Positions 25,137-37,502 are shown, numbered from the stretch's first letter. The stretch is DNA of 64,000 bases from Absidia repens (GCA_002105175.1 MCGE01000043.1:186001-250000); one strand, 5' to 3'. Numbers and translations are program-made. The notes: a model not told the origin generated them from the sequence alone.

Positions 25137-25664
25137 ATTCATATGTCTCCCGTCATGTAGTGCGCCCTATCAATGAAAAAAAAGGAAATAAACACCAATA
25201 CACTACGTAACTGTCCTATCCTGTGACACAGCAGAAGAAGAGGGAGGTGGGGAGGGGATTGAGAGCAGGTCTTTGATATGGTACTTAACAAAAAGAACTA
25301 CAATAGCAACATTGTTTTATTATCCTGTGACTCAGAGAACGTTCAATAAAAATAAAAAAAGGCATATTTTATTGGTGAATACGAAACTGGCGGCGTAGGG
25401 TTTGATTGTAACAAGAAGACTCTATTTGAGGAAGCATGAAAGGAAACTATTGGATGGGTAATACTAATTTAAAAAGTACAATTTTAAAAACGGGATCTAA
25501 TATACTGTACAAAAACTTGAGCAACGATGAAAGACATTAACTTTTATTAAATACATCACAACTGTCGCCACTCATCTAAAGGGAACAATTGTAAAAAAAA
25601 AAAAAAAAAGAATCTTTCGTACATGACATGAGAGAAACGAATGGGACATTTTTCTTTAAAGCAA

Positions 25665-25865
25665 GTAAAAAAGAGACATGTTTTATTCAGATATCGATAC
25701 AAACTATGGACAAATTAAAACTAATAAAGTCAACCAATGGTGGTCCTAAATCCTAGATCCAAAATGACAGAGGTTCCCCATGCATCTTGTCATCCTTGAG
25801 CTGAATCCCCTTCTAAACTAGTCCTGACACTAATTCTAAGATCACCACAACCTCAATGAGGTTCC
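25665..25865 (-). repeat. Dispersed repeat R1 (subtype II), copy 5
   Basis: On the minus strand: TTCAGCTCAAGGATGACAAG, ATGCATGGGGAACCTC and GGATCTAGGATTTAGGACC, with an AATAAAACATG signal at the end. Closest to copies 4 and 10. Confidence 0.65.
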
Positions 25866-26184
25866 AATGGTCAGACAAAAAAAAAAAAAAAAAAAAAAAA
25901 AAGGAAGGAAAAAATGAAAAAAAATCAGGGAAGGAAGAGAGAATGTAAAGCGTGTGGGCGGGATATGAAATATTAATTTTTTGGTATCTCTATGGGGATC
26001 GGTGGCTCGTCCTTTGGACAACCATCAGCACCATGCATACAACGTGGTAGTTCTATTCTAATCATACCGCTGAACTCATCATGGGGGAAGTCCAGTATAT
26101 GTTACCTAGTCATTTTCACTGCGGAATATGCAAACGGTCCAAAAAAAAAGGGGGTATATTTTACCCAATAACGATGCTCTGAGC

Positions 26185-26320
26185 ACAACGATTGGGCCCC
26201 GCCTCAATAATACGACATAACGAAGAGATCTCTAATTTCATCCCATCAAAACCCCCACACTTCACTAAAATCTCCCTCACTGACTCCCAATAAAATCGAT
26301 AGATTTTCCAAAAGCTTCAG
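26185..26320 (-). repeat. Dispersed repeat R2, copy 3
   Basis: On the minus strand: AAGCTTTTGGAAAATC, ATCGATTTTATTGGGAGTC, GTGTGGGGGTTTTGATGGGA and a GGGGCCCAATCGTTGTGCTC block. The same order is seen in the copies of the F-box array. Confidence 0.55.
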
Positions 26321-26413
26321 TGGCAGCATGCCAGAAACAATTTATTTATTATTCCTATTTTTTTTTTTTTTTTTTTTCAAAAAAAAGCACACATGTATAC
26401 ATTATATTTCTAT

Positions 26414-26884
26414 TTATTTAGTTGGAAAGCCCCAATTGCAAACACCATTGTTCTTAGCAGGTTCAAGTTTACAGTTCATTTTCGTGCCAAGATAGTTGTT
26501 TCCAAATTTGTCACCATCCATATCACCCTCCAGATTGTAGTCCAATTGACACCAGTAGGCTTTATTGTGATACCATACCATGGCTTGATGTGGGTTGGGA
26601 TATTTTCCAATGATTTGAAAGGCCCATGTAGAAAGATCAAAACATCCTTCTTCATTGGCACCTACGTGTTTTGTTACATGCGTTTTTTGGTAATTCAGTT
26701 TATCAGCAGCACCATCCACAATGAACGACCATGTGTTGCCACCGATGGTCGTAAAGTCTGCATAGCGAACACTTAATTGCCAGTAGTCTTCATCATTACC
26801 AACCCATCGTTTATGCGGAGCGGCACCAACAAGCGTGCAAAAGAGAAAGACATAGGCCACAATAGCTTTTTCATAAAATTTCAT
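26414..26884 (-). CDS. Small secreted protein, unknown function
   Basis: A single exon of 156 residues. The N-terminus is a good signal peptide (MKFYEKAIVAYVFLFCTLVG, ending AAP) followed by HKR, a possible Kex2-type site. The mature part is rich in aromatic residues and Asp, Asn and Gly (GNDEDYWQLSVRYADF, DGDKFGNNYLGTKMNC) and has four cysteines, compatible with two disulphides. No family is recognised. A secreted cell-wall or interaction protein is plausible. A stop is reached cleanly at 26414, and A-rich sequence lies upstream. Confidence 0.65.
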   Translation of the reverse strand: MKFYEKAIVAYVFLFCTLVGAAPHKRWVGNDEDYWQLSVRYADFTTIGGNTWSFIVDGAADKLNYQKTHVTKHVGANEEGCFDLSTWAFQIIGKYPNPHQAMVWYHNKAYWCQLDYNLEGDMDGDKFGNNYLGTKMNCKLEPAKNNGVCNWGFPTK

Positions 26885-28122
26885 GTTTTTAAAAGAAGTA
26901 GACGAGATTGTTTTGTTTTTGTTTTTGTTTTTTTTTTTTCAAAAAAGAGAAATCAAAAGAAGTATAAAAAAAAAAAACAAATATAGTTTTTATAGTTGAA
27001 CTTGAGGGGAGGGGGGTGGGTAGTTCAGAGTTGGAACTTCTAGACAAATGGTGTAACAGAAAGATGTGGACGAATGGAGGGTTTTTATTGAAAATAAGTA
27101 CGTACCAAGCCTTTTATATGAAATACTTCCCAAGCCTTTTGATACTACCCCATCTGACTTTTCCTTCTTTTTCCCCACCTTATGACAGTACCCTTGTGTT
27201 GTGGGGGAGGGAAGATTTTCGGTGTGAACTATAGCACACAATGGATTATAATCATGGTTAGCTTACGCGCACCAAGTCAGTGATGTACATAATAAAAAAA
27301 AACGAAGTTGTGTCTTTTCTTTTTCTATTTCTGCTGTCAGAGTAACCCTCCCCCCCTTTTTTTTTCTTTCTCTTGGACATTTTTAAAGTTTTTTACAACC
27401 GACACTGGATTTTTTTTTTTTTTTTTGCTGTTGTTGAATATAGAGACAAGCCGAAAACCTAGTATTCGGTATTTTTTCTTAACAATGTCCAGGAACGAAA
27501 TGCGGAGTTGCCATTTTTGATCACACTGGTCCAATTCTGACCTCCGTATGGCGCATACTGTATTCCAGTGGACCTTGGCTGTTTGAATGGAAGCAGAATG
27601 GAACAAAAGAATATAAAAATTGTACGACACTATACTATGATTCATCCCGTCCCCTTCTCTCCGGCACATCAAGTAAACTGGTTGATGTTAGCTTGATGGA
27701 TAAAGAAACCTTCCTCTCTCCCTCTTTCTAGAGAAAAAAAAAAGCTCTCATAAATTTCAAAAAGTCATCATCGACCCTTGAGAGCAAAAACTTGACTTTT
27801 TTTTTTCGTTATTCGTTCAAACATGAATTCTGTTATCCTACCAGCATTGTGATCTTAAAAAAAATATCCATTGGATGAATGCGTAAAAACATAAACAGTG
27901 CCACATGGATGAGAAGACGACGGCATTCAAACCCCGCCATCGGTGGTGCAGGAATGCAGGTTCATTCATTCACCTTTTTTTGTGGGCGGGTGGTCTATAT
28001 TCCAATATCACTCGTCCTCGAGAATGCCCTTTCTTTTTTTACGAAAGAATGTTTCCCCCCTGTGTCTCTAATTTTTTTTTTTTTTTACTCTTTTTTCTTT
28101 TTACCACTTGCCCAGAACAACG
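26885..28122. other. Intergenic stretch, no gene supported
   Basis: AT-rich with T and A runs. Short frames near 27308-27672 rest on homopolymers. The right end is the T-rich 5' flank of the GMC oxidase gene. Confidence 0.5.
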
Positions 28123-30967
28123 ATGGGATTAAAAATCGACAAGAAACAAAAACAAGTCCTGCAAGCGATCATCGATACGTTGGTAGCACCCTTGGACGAC
28201 GACGAGGCATTGGCGCTGGTCCAATGTCATCACCGGCCACGACCCCTTCACATGGAAAAACGCGACGACAATACTGATGAGGAGGAGGAGGGTGACATGG
28301 TGGATTATTCAGCCATGGCGGCATTGGCAGGGTCGGATGTGGGCGACGTGATGACACGGACGTTGCAATTTTTAGACCATGGCGTACCGGTGGTGGTGCG
28401 CGATGCGGTGGTGGCGAAACTGTACAGTCTGCATCATGCCGGTTGGTTCTTTCAACGCAAAGCATCGGCGTTTGTGCATTACTCGCGCGCGCAACGTGAA
28501 ATGACCTTGCAACGATGGAAGAAAGACGCCAGGTTGGTGTTCCGCATGCTTTCCATGGCAATTGTGTCGTCGGTGGTGGGCCATTCGCCGACGCTTCGCC
28601 ACATCATGGGGATGCCAATGCACGAACAGCAGGAGGAAGACACCAAGTGTCGTTCGGCGGCGGCCTTGGCGGCTCCAAACACAAAAAAGTCCACCGAGGA
28701 CGAGAACAACAAGCCTTATACAAGAGTCACCGAGCCGTATCGTATGCTCACCTTGTATGAAGCCCAGGTGCTTCAGGCCATTACTTTTGATGTGATTGTC
28801 GTCGGGAGTGGTGCTGGTGCAGGTAAAAATAGAAAATGAAAAAAAAAATATATTCCAAGATACTCTTCTTTTTTTTTTTTTTCTAAAAAAAAAAGTTTTG
28901 ACGTTTTTCTTTTGTTTTGTTGGGTGGATGAAGGAGTGGTGGCGGCACAAGTGGCATCTGTAGGTGAATCGGTGTTGATCATTGAAAAAGGCAAATATTA
29001 TTCGCCCGACGAACTCGATCCAACAAGTGAATTGGATACAATGACAAAAATGTACGATGGGCATGGGATTCAGTATAATAAAACAGGCACCGTCGGTATC
29101 ATAGCAGGAAGCACCTTGGGTGGAGGTATATATATATATTTTTTTTTTGAAGCGACGGTGGGGCAATGCGCGGGGTTTTAATACCGGCCATTTTTTTTAT
29201 TTTTATTTTTTTCAGGAACATCCGTCGGTCATTCTGTTGCTCTCGATGTAAGTCCAACTCTTTTTTTTTTTTTTTTAATAGATATATATATATGTGCTAA
29301 CTACCAACTATATATATTTTTTTTTTCAAAAGCCTCCACAATCCATGTTGGATGAATGGGCCGAGACTTCTGGCGATTTATTTGACCCAGCGCTCGTAAG
29401 TTCACACACCTCCCAACAGTGAACACATCCACATCACTCACCACTTTTTTTTTAATTCATGGAACTTAGTTTAAACGTGATCTTGCCACTGTCAAAGCTC
29501 GCATCGGCGTTACGAATAAAGGAATCAAGCACAGCAAACCAAACAAAATCCTCAAAGATGGATGCGCGTAAGTCATTGTGCCCCGCAAAAAAAAAGAATG
29601 CTCCGTGCGGTGTACTCAATCCGCTCCCCCCTTCCTTTTTTATACAGAAAACTCGGTGTATCAACTACAGATTGCCCCAATAGCACCCGTGACTTTTTCC
29701 CACCACGCAAATCTCACCGGTACAGTCTCAACAAGCCACATCACCAGCAGCAGCAGCAGCAACAACATGCATCGTCAGGAACCCCCAACACATGGCTACG
29801 CGACGCTGAGGCATACGGTGCACGGATCATGGATCAAACCGAAGTCACCAAAGTCCTCATCAAAGATGGGAAAGCGGTTGGTGTGGAGTGTGTGTACAAG
29901 GGCAGCAAAACCAAATTTTCGTACACCAGTAAAATCGTCGTGGTGGCGGCGGGCAGTATGCATACACCGACCCTATTAAAAAAAAGCGGATTGAAAAATA
30001 AACATATCGGTCGACATCTCAAAGTGCATCCTACCACATATGTCCAAGGCTACTATTACTCTCAGGACGGCTCCGCCCCTTTGCAGCAGCAACAACATGA
30101 TGGGAGTGGTATGATTAGTGCCTTGAGTCATATCCCCACCGATCTCAATAGTCACTTGTCGTCGTCGTCGTCCAGTCAGTTGTTAGTCGCTGGCGGCGCT
30201 GGCGGCGCTAATGCCACTGCCATGGCCACGGCCACTACAACAACAACTACAACACATGCAGGAGGCGGTACTCGGATCCATGTGGCCCCTTTACCACCCG
30301 CTGTGTCAGCCATGGTGTTTCCATGGCGAGGTAGCTTGGCACTCAAACAAAGTCTGGCCAAGGCCAAGTATGCGATGCCCTTGGCGATCTCGACCACGGA
30401 TATGGATGGCTACGATGACATGACCGCCGCCACCAAGGACATGGCAATGTGGCGATTGACCCGACAGGACGAGGCGGCCTTGATCCATGGGGTGATCCGT
30501 GCCTGTCGGATTTTGGCCGTCACCGGCGCCAAAGAAATCGTCTCGTCCCAAATGGATGTCGAGCCGTTTGTATTTGATGAACAGACAAAAGGTAATGGCG
30601 GCGGCTTGGAGGCTGTCAAGGATCCAGCGTTCAATGCCTGGTTGGATCAGATAAGACTCGTTGGTGTGCCTGATGGCGTTTATTCAATGCATCAAATGGG
30701 ATCTTGGTAACTTTTTAAAATGATTGATTTATGTAGACTGAAGGGAAATACTGATGGAATTTTTTTTTTTTTAGTCGTATGGCCCAACATCCACAAAAGG
30801 GCGTGACCAAAGTCACGGGCGAGACTTGGGAAATCAATCATCTGTATGTGGCCGATACGTCGTTGTTCATGACGGCATCAGGGGTGGATCCTCTGTTGAC
30901 GGTCGAAACCTTAGCGTATGGTGTGGCACGTCATATTATCTCACGGCTCGGGAAGCCATCATGGTAG
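28123..30967 (+). CDS. GMC oxidoreductase, long-chain-alcohol-oxidase-like
   Basis: Seven exons (28123-28822, 28934-29125, 29216-29247, 29333-29395, 29470-29567, 29648-30706, 30775-30967) give about 778 residues in one frame. The FAD-binding motif is FDVIVVGSGAGAG|VVAAQVA, interrupted by the first intron, followed by VLIIEKGKYY. Next come the substrate/FAD region GTVGIIAGSTLGGGTSVGHS and the C-terminal block MHQMGSCRMAQHP, GETWEINHLYVADTSLFM and TASGVDPLLT. These match fungal and plant fatty alcohol oxidases (EC 1.1.3.20), which oxidise long-chain alcohols to aldehydes with release of H2O2. The long N-terminal extension of about 220 residues is also usual for that family. The usual GVNP is GVDP here. 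Poly-Gln and Ser/Thr inserts are present. Confidence 0.85.
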
Positions 30968-31109
30968 TAGTAATAGTTCGTTTGAAATTTAATAAAGGTG
31001 GTTTTTTGAACAGCGGATATTCAATTTAGCATGCAACGAGAATGGGGGAGTTTTTTTTTTTTTTTTCTGCTTTCCGTTTCTCAACATTAATAAACAGCAA
31101 ACTTTTTCC

Positions 31110-32994
31110 ATGGCTCACCTTAAAAAACGTGCACGAGCGGATAGCCTCCAAGCTGACGATACAACATGGCAAAAACCATTAACGATGATCGAAAATTTAC
31201 AAGGATCCACGGCCAAGTTGACCAGCACGTTGAATAATGTAAATAGGAAGCAACTTGATTTACCATCACCACGACTATCATTTTTAACCTGCCTTTTCCT
31301 TTCTATAATAGCTCTCGCTTTCTGTGGATTTGCTGGACAATGTGACACCCTCTCTGCGACGGTTTTCAGCCATGGCACAAATGGAACGCGTAAGGATCAT
31401 GATGAACACTAATCATGGTTATATATATTTTTTTTTTCTCAACACACCTATAAATATATTTTTTATATAGAAATACGAAATGGTGACGAGTCAAGATATA
31501 GAACAGGCGCAAGCCGCCGTGACGAAGGAAACTATGCCTGAAATTGAACTGTTATTGAATGAAGCACAAAACCTGATTGATCAGTTGGGTGTCTTGACTC
31601 TGGAAACGGAACGCAAAGTAAAAATTTCTTTTCTCAACACACACACAGAGAGAACCAAACTAACTCACTCTTTTTTCAATAGGTCCATCAACAAGACAAA
31701 TCCCTAGCAAGCATACACCCATCACCATCGCCATCCCTACAAAAAGACGAAGACAAGCAACAAAAACTGGTCCATGTGGAGAACAGGATGCAATGGTGTC
31801 AATCAAGGCAACAAGCCCTAGCAAAGGAATCCAATGATTTGAACATGACTTTATCGGCCTTAGTAAGTCCCACTTATCCCCTCATAGATCGATGACACTG
31901 GAGGGTGACTCATCTCGTTTATTTTTAGGACCAGGAATTGGAGCAATTAGATAAGGATTTAGCGTCTTCACAACAACAACTACAACAAAAGGCCGCCCAC
32001 GATGCCGCCGTTGCCGATCAAAGACAGCAGCAGCAAGTGTTTGACGATGATGATGACGATGAGACACATTTGGCCGAGGAAGAGGCAAGGCTGATCAATG
32101 AACTGGAGATGATTCGAACGCAACACCAGGAACAATTACAACGCCAACGACTCAAGCAACAACAACAGCAGCAGGAACAACAAAGGGCGGAGGACATGAA
32201 GAGGAGGGAGATGGAACAACAGGATGCTTCAACAACAATGACACAAGGTAAAAAAAACTTTAGTAGAGGCGTTCATCCACGCGGGCACACTTTCGTTGAT
32301 TCAAATGGGGCTATATTTTTTATCATAGATACTTGTGAAGAGCAATTGGCGATTATGCAAGAAATCATGGATTATTTACGTACAGAGACTGGTAAGTTCC
32401 CAAAAAACCTTCCTCCCATTGTTTTTTTTTTCTAAATTTGGCTCATTTGCTCCCCTCTTCCTTTTTTTTTTTTTTTTTTTTTAAAAAAAACAAACAAACT
32501 TCTAGATGTGCCTCCTATGGATCTGGATGAATTACAGACGTATTTGGCAAAACTTGAAAAAGAGAAAACAAGGGTAAAAAAAAAACAACAACAACCAAAC
32601 TCCCCCCACACACACATAAACTAATGAATATTTTGCAATCTTTTTGTAGATTCCATCGCCAGCGGATCTGGAATCCAAGGTTGCCAATAACCGAGCCCTT
32701 TTGAAAATCTACTGCAAGAATGTCCTGCCGAATAAAAACATGGGGTTTGTGGCACAACGATTGATCGATTTATTATTTACAAACCAAGGATACAAGGCAT
32801 ATACACAACAAGCGCTTTTGGAGGTATAAACAGGGGTACACAGGGGATCAGCAGTGATTGACCGTTCATGTATTAACTGATACTCATTTTTTTTTTTTTT
32901 TTTGATACATTTATACTAGGTGTTTGACTCGCCGCGCCAAAAGGAACTAGTGAAACAATTCGTGGAAAGATATGACATAACTTCTGAAGTGTAG
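31110..32994 (+). CDS. Coiled-coil protein, possible DASH Spc19-like subunit
   Basis: Nine exons (31110-31238, 31312-31389, 31471-31617, 31683-31862, 31929-32247, 32329-32391, 32506-32573, 32650-32823, 32920-32994) keep one frame of about 410 residues. The N-terminal part has LSLSVDLLDNVTPSLRRFSA, RKYEMVTSQDIEQAQAAV and EIELLLNEAQNLIDQLG. This pattern resembles Spc19 of the DASH/Dam1 complex, which couples kinetochores to microtubules; the likeness is from memory of the family, not a search. The middle is a Gln/Glu-rich coiled coil. The C-terminus (NKNMGFVAQRLIDLLFTNQG, DSPRQKELVKQFVERYDI) is an added helical region not expected in a short Spc19. Another coiled-coil cytoskeletal protein is possible. 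Confidence 0.6.
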
Positions 32995-33369
32995 TTTTTT
33001 TTTTCTACTTTTATATATTGTTTTCTGATCAATAAACTATTATTTATTATTATTTATTTATATCAATGTTTGTGTGTATGTGTGTGTTGTGAGTCAGTGT
33101 GTGTGACATGGAGACAAGGGGTATCTATCTGTTGTGTTGTGGTTTGGAAAATATGTAGGTATTATGACTGGAATGCTTCCTTTTAAGACTCCACTTTTGA
33201 GCAGGGATATGATGAACATGATGATGGGATCATTCCACGCATGAATAGACCACGTGGCTAGATAAGAAAAGGACTAGTGTCACTTGATGGAAGTATTTCA
33301 CAAAAAGATTCCCTGGGGGGGGCGTCAACTAAAACATCTTTTCTTTCTTTCATTTTTTTTCTTCTTCTC
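32995..33369. other. Intergenic stretch, no gene seen
   Basis: Has AATAAA near 33030 that could serve as the 3' end of the upstream gene, a GT-rich run near 33070, and a short AT-rich promoter region for the next gene. Confidence 0.5.
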
Positions 33370-34147
33370 ATGCATCCTGCTGCTATTGTTGGTATTATTG
33401 TCGGCGGCATTGTTTGTATCTGGGGTGGCTATGAAGCAGGGTCACATATCTTAGATTGGATCTCTTGCCGTCGAGAACAACGCCACTATGAAAAATTTGT
33501 ACGAGATTATCATGAAAAACAAGCATTTCTTCACCAAGAAGCATCCGATGATGACGATGAAAGTGATGATGATAAACCCTTAGCACAGTCCTCCTCCAGC
33601 CATTACCTTGTTTCTTCCTCGGCATCAATGATTCGTCAACGCAATAAGGTAAGTGCGGAGTTTTGACACACACACAAACAAATACAGCCGATTTGCCCCA
33701 ATGCTATTTTTTGAATATTATTTTTAGAACCACAATGACGAACAAGACCTGCTTCAGCATCGTGGAAATAGTTTGATGGGATTTATTTCTTCCCATGATG
33801 ATGATGATGACGATGACAGGGAAAATGAAAAATTGAATGCTTCGGTGCAGCAACAACAGCAACAGCAACAGCAGCAACAGCAGCAACAGCAACAACTGCA
33901 GCAGCAGCCAATCCCGCCATACTCCTCGTCTCCCAATAGCATTCATGTAGGTCCCTCACGTGACCGCACCCCGTCCGATACTTCCACCGCCACCACCACT
34001 ACGACCAGTTGGGAACATACCCATTTGACAGACAATGATGATGACGATGACCAAGTGCCATCTTCTTTGGATGGCTCGTCCTTTGGTGTCCTTAGCATCC
34101 CATCCAGTGAAGAAGGGGATGAGAACGATCGACGAAGGATGTTGTAG
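33370..34147 (+). CDS. Small membrane protein with acidic and poly-Q tail
   Basis: Two exons (33370-33648, 33728-34147) give about 232 residues. The start gives MHPAAIVGIIVGGIVCIWGG, an N-terminal glycine-rich transmembrane helix, followed by a basic region (CRREQRHYEKFVRDYHEK). The remainder is low complexity: DDDDESDDD, a Ser-rich stretch, DDDDDDDREN, a Gln run and a Ser/Thr-rich end. The intron has GTAAGT and TAG borders. Codon choice and clean splice junctions support a gene. It has no recognised family and is likely a membrane-anchored disordered protein. Confidence 0.65.
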
Positions 34148-36374
34148 TAGTAGTAGTAATAGTTAGCAATAGTAGTGGCAGACCATAGTTCTGCTCGTGT
34201 AACATGACTCTCTCTCTCTCCATAACAATAATAAAAAAAAAACATTTGCATTTTTTTTTTTGGCCCCTAACTCATTTTGTGCACCGTCGTCCCCTCCCCC
34301 ACACACAAAAAACAAAGAATATCTCACTGAGATATTGTTCTCTCCTGACCCCCCCCAAGTCCATCCAATGGTCAAAGTTCAGTGCTAGTATAGATTTCAT
34401 TTCAGGGAGGGGGTTGGGTAAAAGACACAGGTTATTGCATCTCACACACAGAGAGAGTAAAAAAAAAATACCATCGTTGAGCAAAGTAGGGGGTCGGGGA
34501 TCGGTGGATGTGTCAAGCGTGGGGCAAAGAAACTAACCCCATTCATGAGCTGTGTGGGAAACAAAAAAGGAAAGGACGAGAAGGGGGGGGCAACAAAAAA
34601 GGACGGATGTCAACTAATTGGCGTGAAATCTCAAATCGTTTCATGGCATTACCCCTGAATCTGAAAAAAAAGGGTTGACGCAATCAAGTACGACATATGT
34701 ATATGCACAATATATATAGAAAAAAACACACCCTATTGTTTTCGATAGTAATGGATGGATTGTGTCGCAGTAAGCATTATTTTTGCGGTGGCACCAGTCA
34801 AAAACGTACAGTACCCACACTGTACCATACAAACAAAATGAAATGCCGGAGAAAAAAAAATGGCTGGGCTTGGATTGGTGAGAGTTTTCCCCTATGACAA
34901 CTGCGGAAAACGGCTCGCAGTGGTTTCCTAATTTTTTTAGCCGGGGGGTTTTTTTTAGTTCGGGATGCATAAATCATGGCATCCTATGTCGTGGTAAATA
35001 TGACCTGTCATCTCAAAGTAAAGGTATAAAATACACACACAGAGAGAGAGACTGGTTGGTATCCTATATACAATCTCATAAAAAAAAGGGGGAATCTACG
35101 TCCGCAGGGTTCAGTGGTTAAGTAGAAAGAATTTATTTTATTGAAGCATACGCAAACGTAAACTGAGGTTGCGGGTCAACGCTAATCTTAATAGGCAAAG
35201 GGTGAATAAATGCAAACAAAAGATAGACACTGTAGAAGACAAACTAACCGAAAGAGAGAGAGAGACTAATGATAAAGACTACGGGGCATATTTTATTTAG
35301 AGGTAGACATAAAACATTGACAGCTAACACTAACTAAACTATTAAAATTTCCATGACTTTCATCTCTAAGATGACAACTAATCTAATGGTGACACCTCTT
35401 AAGGCATCACAAATGTTAATGGTGTTGATTGGCATTGAGAGGTGCTGGCAAAGCGTTGGCGGGTGAAGAGAAGTTTATAGAAATAATCCAACCTATAAAT
35501 ATAGTTTCAAGACGTGTGGATGGAGTTCATTACACTTGCTTACCAATCGGAAAGAAAGAAAGAGCAAAACCCCCCATCAACAACAACAAAGAAAATGATG
35601 ACATGAATATCGAATACATTACAATGTAGAAGACTTACAACTGGAAAGCCATCAGTAAAAGAAGTAACCCGGGCAGTACAAAAAATAATGGATGGGAATA
35701 AAACCTACTGTATTTTACAGTTCAAAATAGTCATGCTACTGGCAAATATAAAACAATCATAGTGTATTGTTTACACAAAAGTAAAATGCCTTTTTATCAG
35801 CAACCCCTGAGATGAGAATTTTTCGAGTCTCCCGGCGGCATTTAAATTGTACGCCACACAATGATCAACCATGACTGGATGGCTCTGTCTGCAAGTGCGC
35901 TATGCCACATCTTGACTATTCTCAGGTACGATCTTGATTGACAAGCATGCTGCCCTTCTGATCAACTGTGTGGAGGTATACGGAAGGTTCAAAGGAACCG
36001 ATGCACACTATGAACGCAGGTTTGCCATCAACATCTGCAAGCTCATCCTACCCAAATAAACCCTGGAAAGTATGACTGGATTTTGGTGACGACTGTTGAC
36101 GATGACACTACTCGCAAACTGAAAAAATTGATACACACACACTGGTCTCAAATCATCTCATTACAGCATGTATCCGTCCGGATGGCATTGGTCATGATGA
36201 CCGAAATACTATCGTGAATGTTGGTCGTCCAAGTACCAAAATCTTCCAGCCTTCTGAGAACACAAAGATTTACGTAAACAAGCATTCAATAGAACTGGCA
36301 AAGCAATTGGCAGACAATGAAGATGTCACCTGTATCAATCAATATCACAGTTTGTCACACCTCTTCAATGTCGC
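34148..36374. other. Gene-poor stretch with degraded repeats
   Basis: Near 35135-35370 there are two units with reversed poly(A)-like signals (TTTATTTTATTGAAGC and CATATTTTATTTAG) like those near 21560 and 25365. From about 35870 to 36370 several short frames (LIDKHAALLINCVEVYGRF; NVGRPSTKIFQPSENTKIYV) suggest an old coding relic broken by stops, family unknown. Confidence 0.45.
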
Positions 36375-36530
36375 AAGTAATGAGATCCTTATTGCATGTG
36401 ACACCAATGAACTGGCGCTTGAGGTGCAACCTCGCTGGGCTTGGATCTTAGCGCTTTGCGGAACCTAAAAGAACATTCCCATCATTTCTCTCTCTCTTTG
36501 TCTTTTGCTCTCTTTTTTTCTGTCTCTCTC
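36375..36530 (+). promoter_or_regulatory. Conserved upstream block of the F-box array, copy 1
   Basis: Starts GCAAGTAATGAGATCCTTAT and runs through GAGGTGCAACCTCGCTGGGC to a CT-rich tract (CTCTCTCTTTGTC) ending at the ATG. The same block lies before the other three array genes. GAGGTGCAACCTC is a short inverted repeat and could be an operator. No TATA box can be assigned confidently. Confidence 0.55.
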
Positions 36531-37502
36531 ATGAACCATCTTCATCATCTTCCATGTGAACTCATCTCGTCGATTCTTAGTCATGTCGATAAACATGACC
36601 TTTTCACGTGCGCACTTGTCGACACGTCGTTTTACAAGACCACGCTTCCTTTGCTGTGGCAAAAACTCGAGATTGTCGGCCAAGCTAACTTACATACCAT
36701 GACACGTCTTCTAGAAGCCTCCGCATCTTCCTCGTCAGCCACCGTTCTGGGTGAACGTGTTCGCAGCGTCATGATCAGGGGCGGAGTCTCCGATGACGAC
36801 CTTCTAGCCTTCATCAAACATGTCCCTCTGATCACCGACCTGTCATTGAACTATGCACGCCACCTATCGGAAGACAGTTTTGTGCACTTGCCAGGACGTG
36901 TGCCACATCTCACCCACCTTTATATCTGGGGCGCTGTCATGACCCAACGATCCATGGAAGCGATCGCGCACTGCCCATTGCAACAGCTCACCTTGGTATT
37001 TTGCGAGGAGCTTGACTCCACCATGTTTGCTTCACTGACCCGATGCAGCTCGACATTGACATTGCTCCATATCAGACAATGTTCCTTGCATGGGCTGGAA
37101 CTCCCGGACACGGCCCAACAGGCCGTCGCGAACCTCATGCGCTTGCATCATCTGACTTCTTTTCAGATCAACAGCCACGAAACCAAGTATATCCCCTTCA
37201 CCACCGCACTCGTTGTTGATCTATCATCCATGGCGCCGCGGCCGCCTGAGTTGACATTACTTTACTTGGATGGATGCCGTGACGTGACCGACGCCATGGC
37301 CACAGCGTTGCTTCAAGCCCAACCCAAGCTCACCCATGTGGGTCTTTGCTTCTCTTCACAAATCACCGACAACACCTTGGATGCCATTGCCACGTATTTA
37401 CCGGAGGTCGTCGTGGTAGAAGTCAAGGGGAATGACGCCATCACCCGCGACGGCATACATCGGTTGATGAAAACGTGTCGCAAGCTGGAGGTTGTACACT
37501 GA
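36531..37502 (+). CDS. F-box/LRR protein, array gene 1 (truncated C-terminus)
   Basis: A single-exon protein of 323 residues starting MNHLHHLPCELISSILSHVD, which is the F-box. Leucine-rich repeats follow (LITDLSLNYARHLSEDSF, LTHLYIWGAVMTQRSMEAI, LQQLTLVFCEELDSTMF, ELTLLYLDGCRDVTDAMA). The frame stops after KLEVVH. The other three array genes continue for about 60 residues (CEIYPHHFPEL and an acidic tail). The sequence after the stop still resembles that tail out of frame, so the end was lost by a small mutation. The role should be SCF substrate recognition if still functional. Confidence 0.75.
   Translation: MNHLHHLPCELISSILSHVDKHDLFTCALVDTSFYKTTLPLLWQKLEIVGQANLHTMTRLLEASASSSSATVLGERVRSVMIRGGVSDDDLLAFIKHVPLITDLSLNYARHLSEDSFVHLPGRVPHLTHLYIWGAVMTQRSMEAIAHCPLQQLTLVFCEELDSTMFASLTRCSSTLTLLHIRQCSLHGLELPDTAQQAVANLMRLHHLTSFQINSHETKYIPFTTALVVDLSSMAPRPPELTLLYLDGCRDVTDAMATALLQAQPKLTHVGLCFSSQITDNTLDAIATYLPEVVVVEVKGNDAITRDGIHRLMKTCRKLEVVH

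Larger units (their letters stand above)
25137..26413. other. Gene-poor stretch with R1 and R2 copies
   Basis: Holds two successive units ending in reversed poly(A)-like signals (CATATTTTATT near 25365, CATGTTTTATT near 25677), an R1 copy, a 31-base A run near 25876 and an R2 copy. No coding frame is supported. Confidence 0.5.

Noticed and set aside
28169..29166. Antisense frames of 130 and 264 codons over the GMC oxidase
   Set aside because: They result from the GC-richer composition of the real exons and include intron homopolymers.
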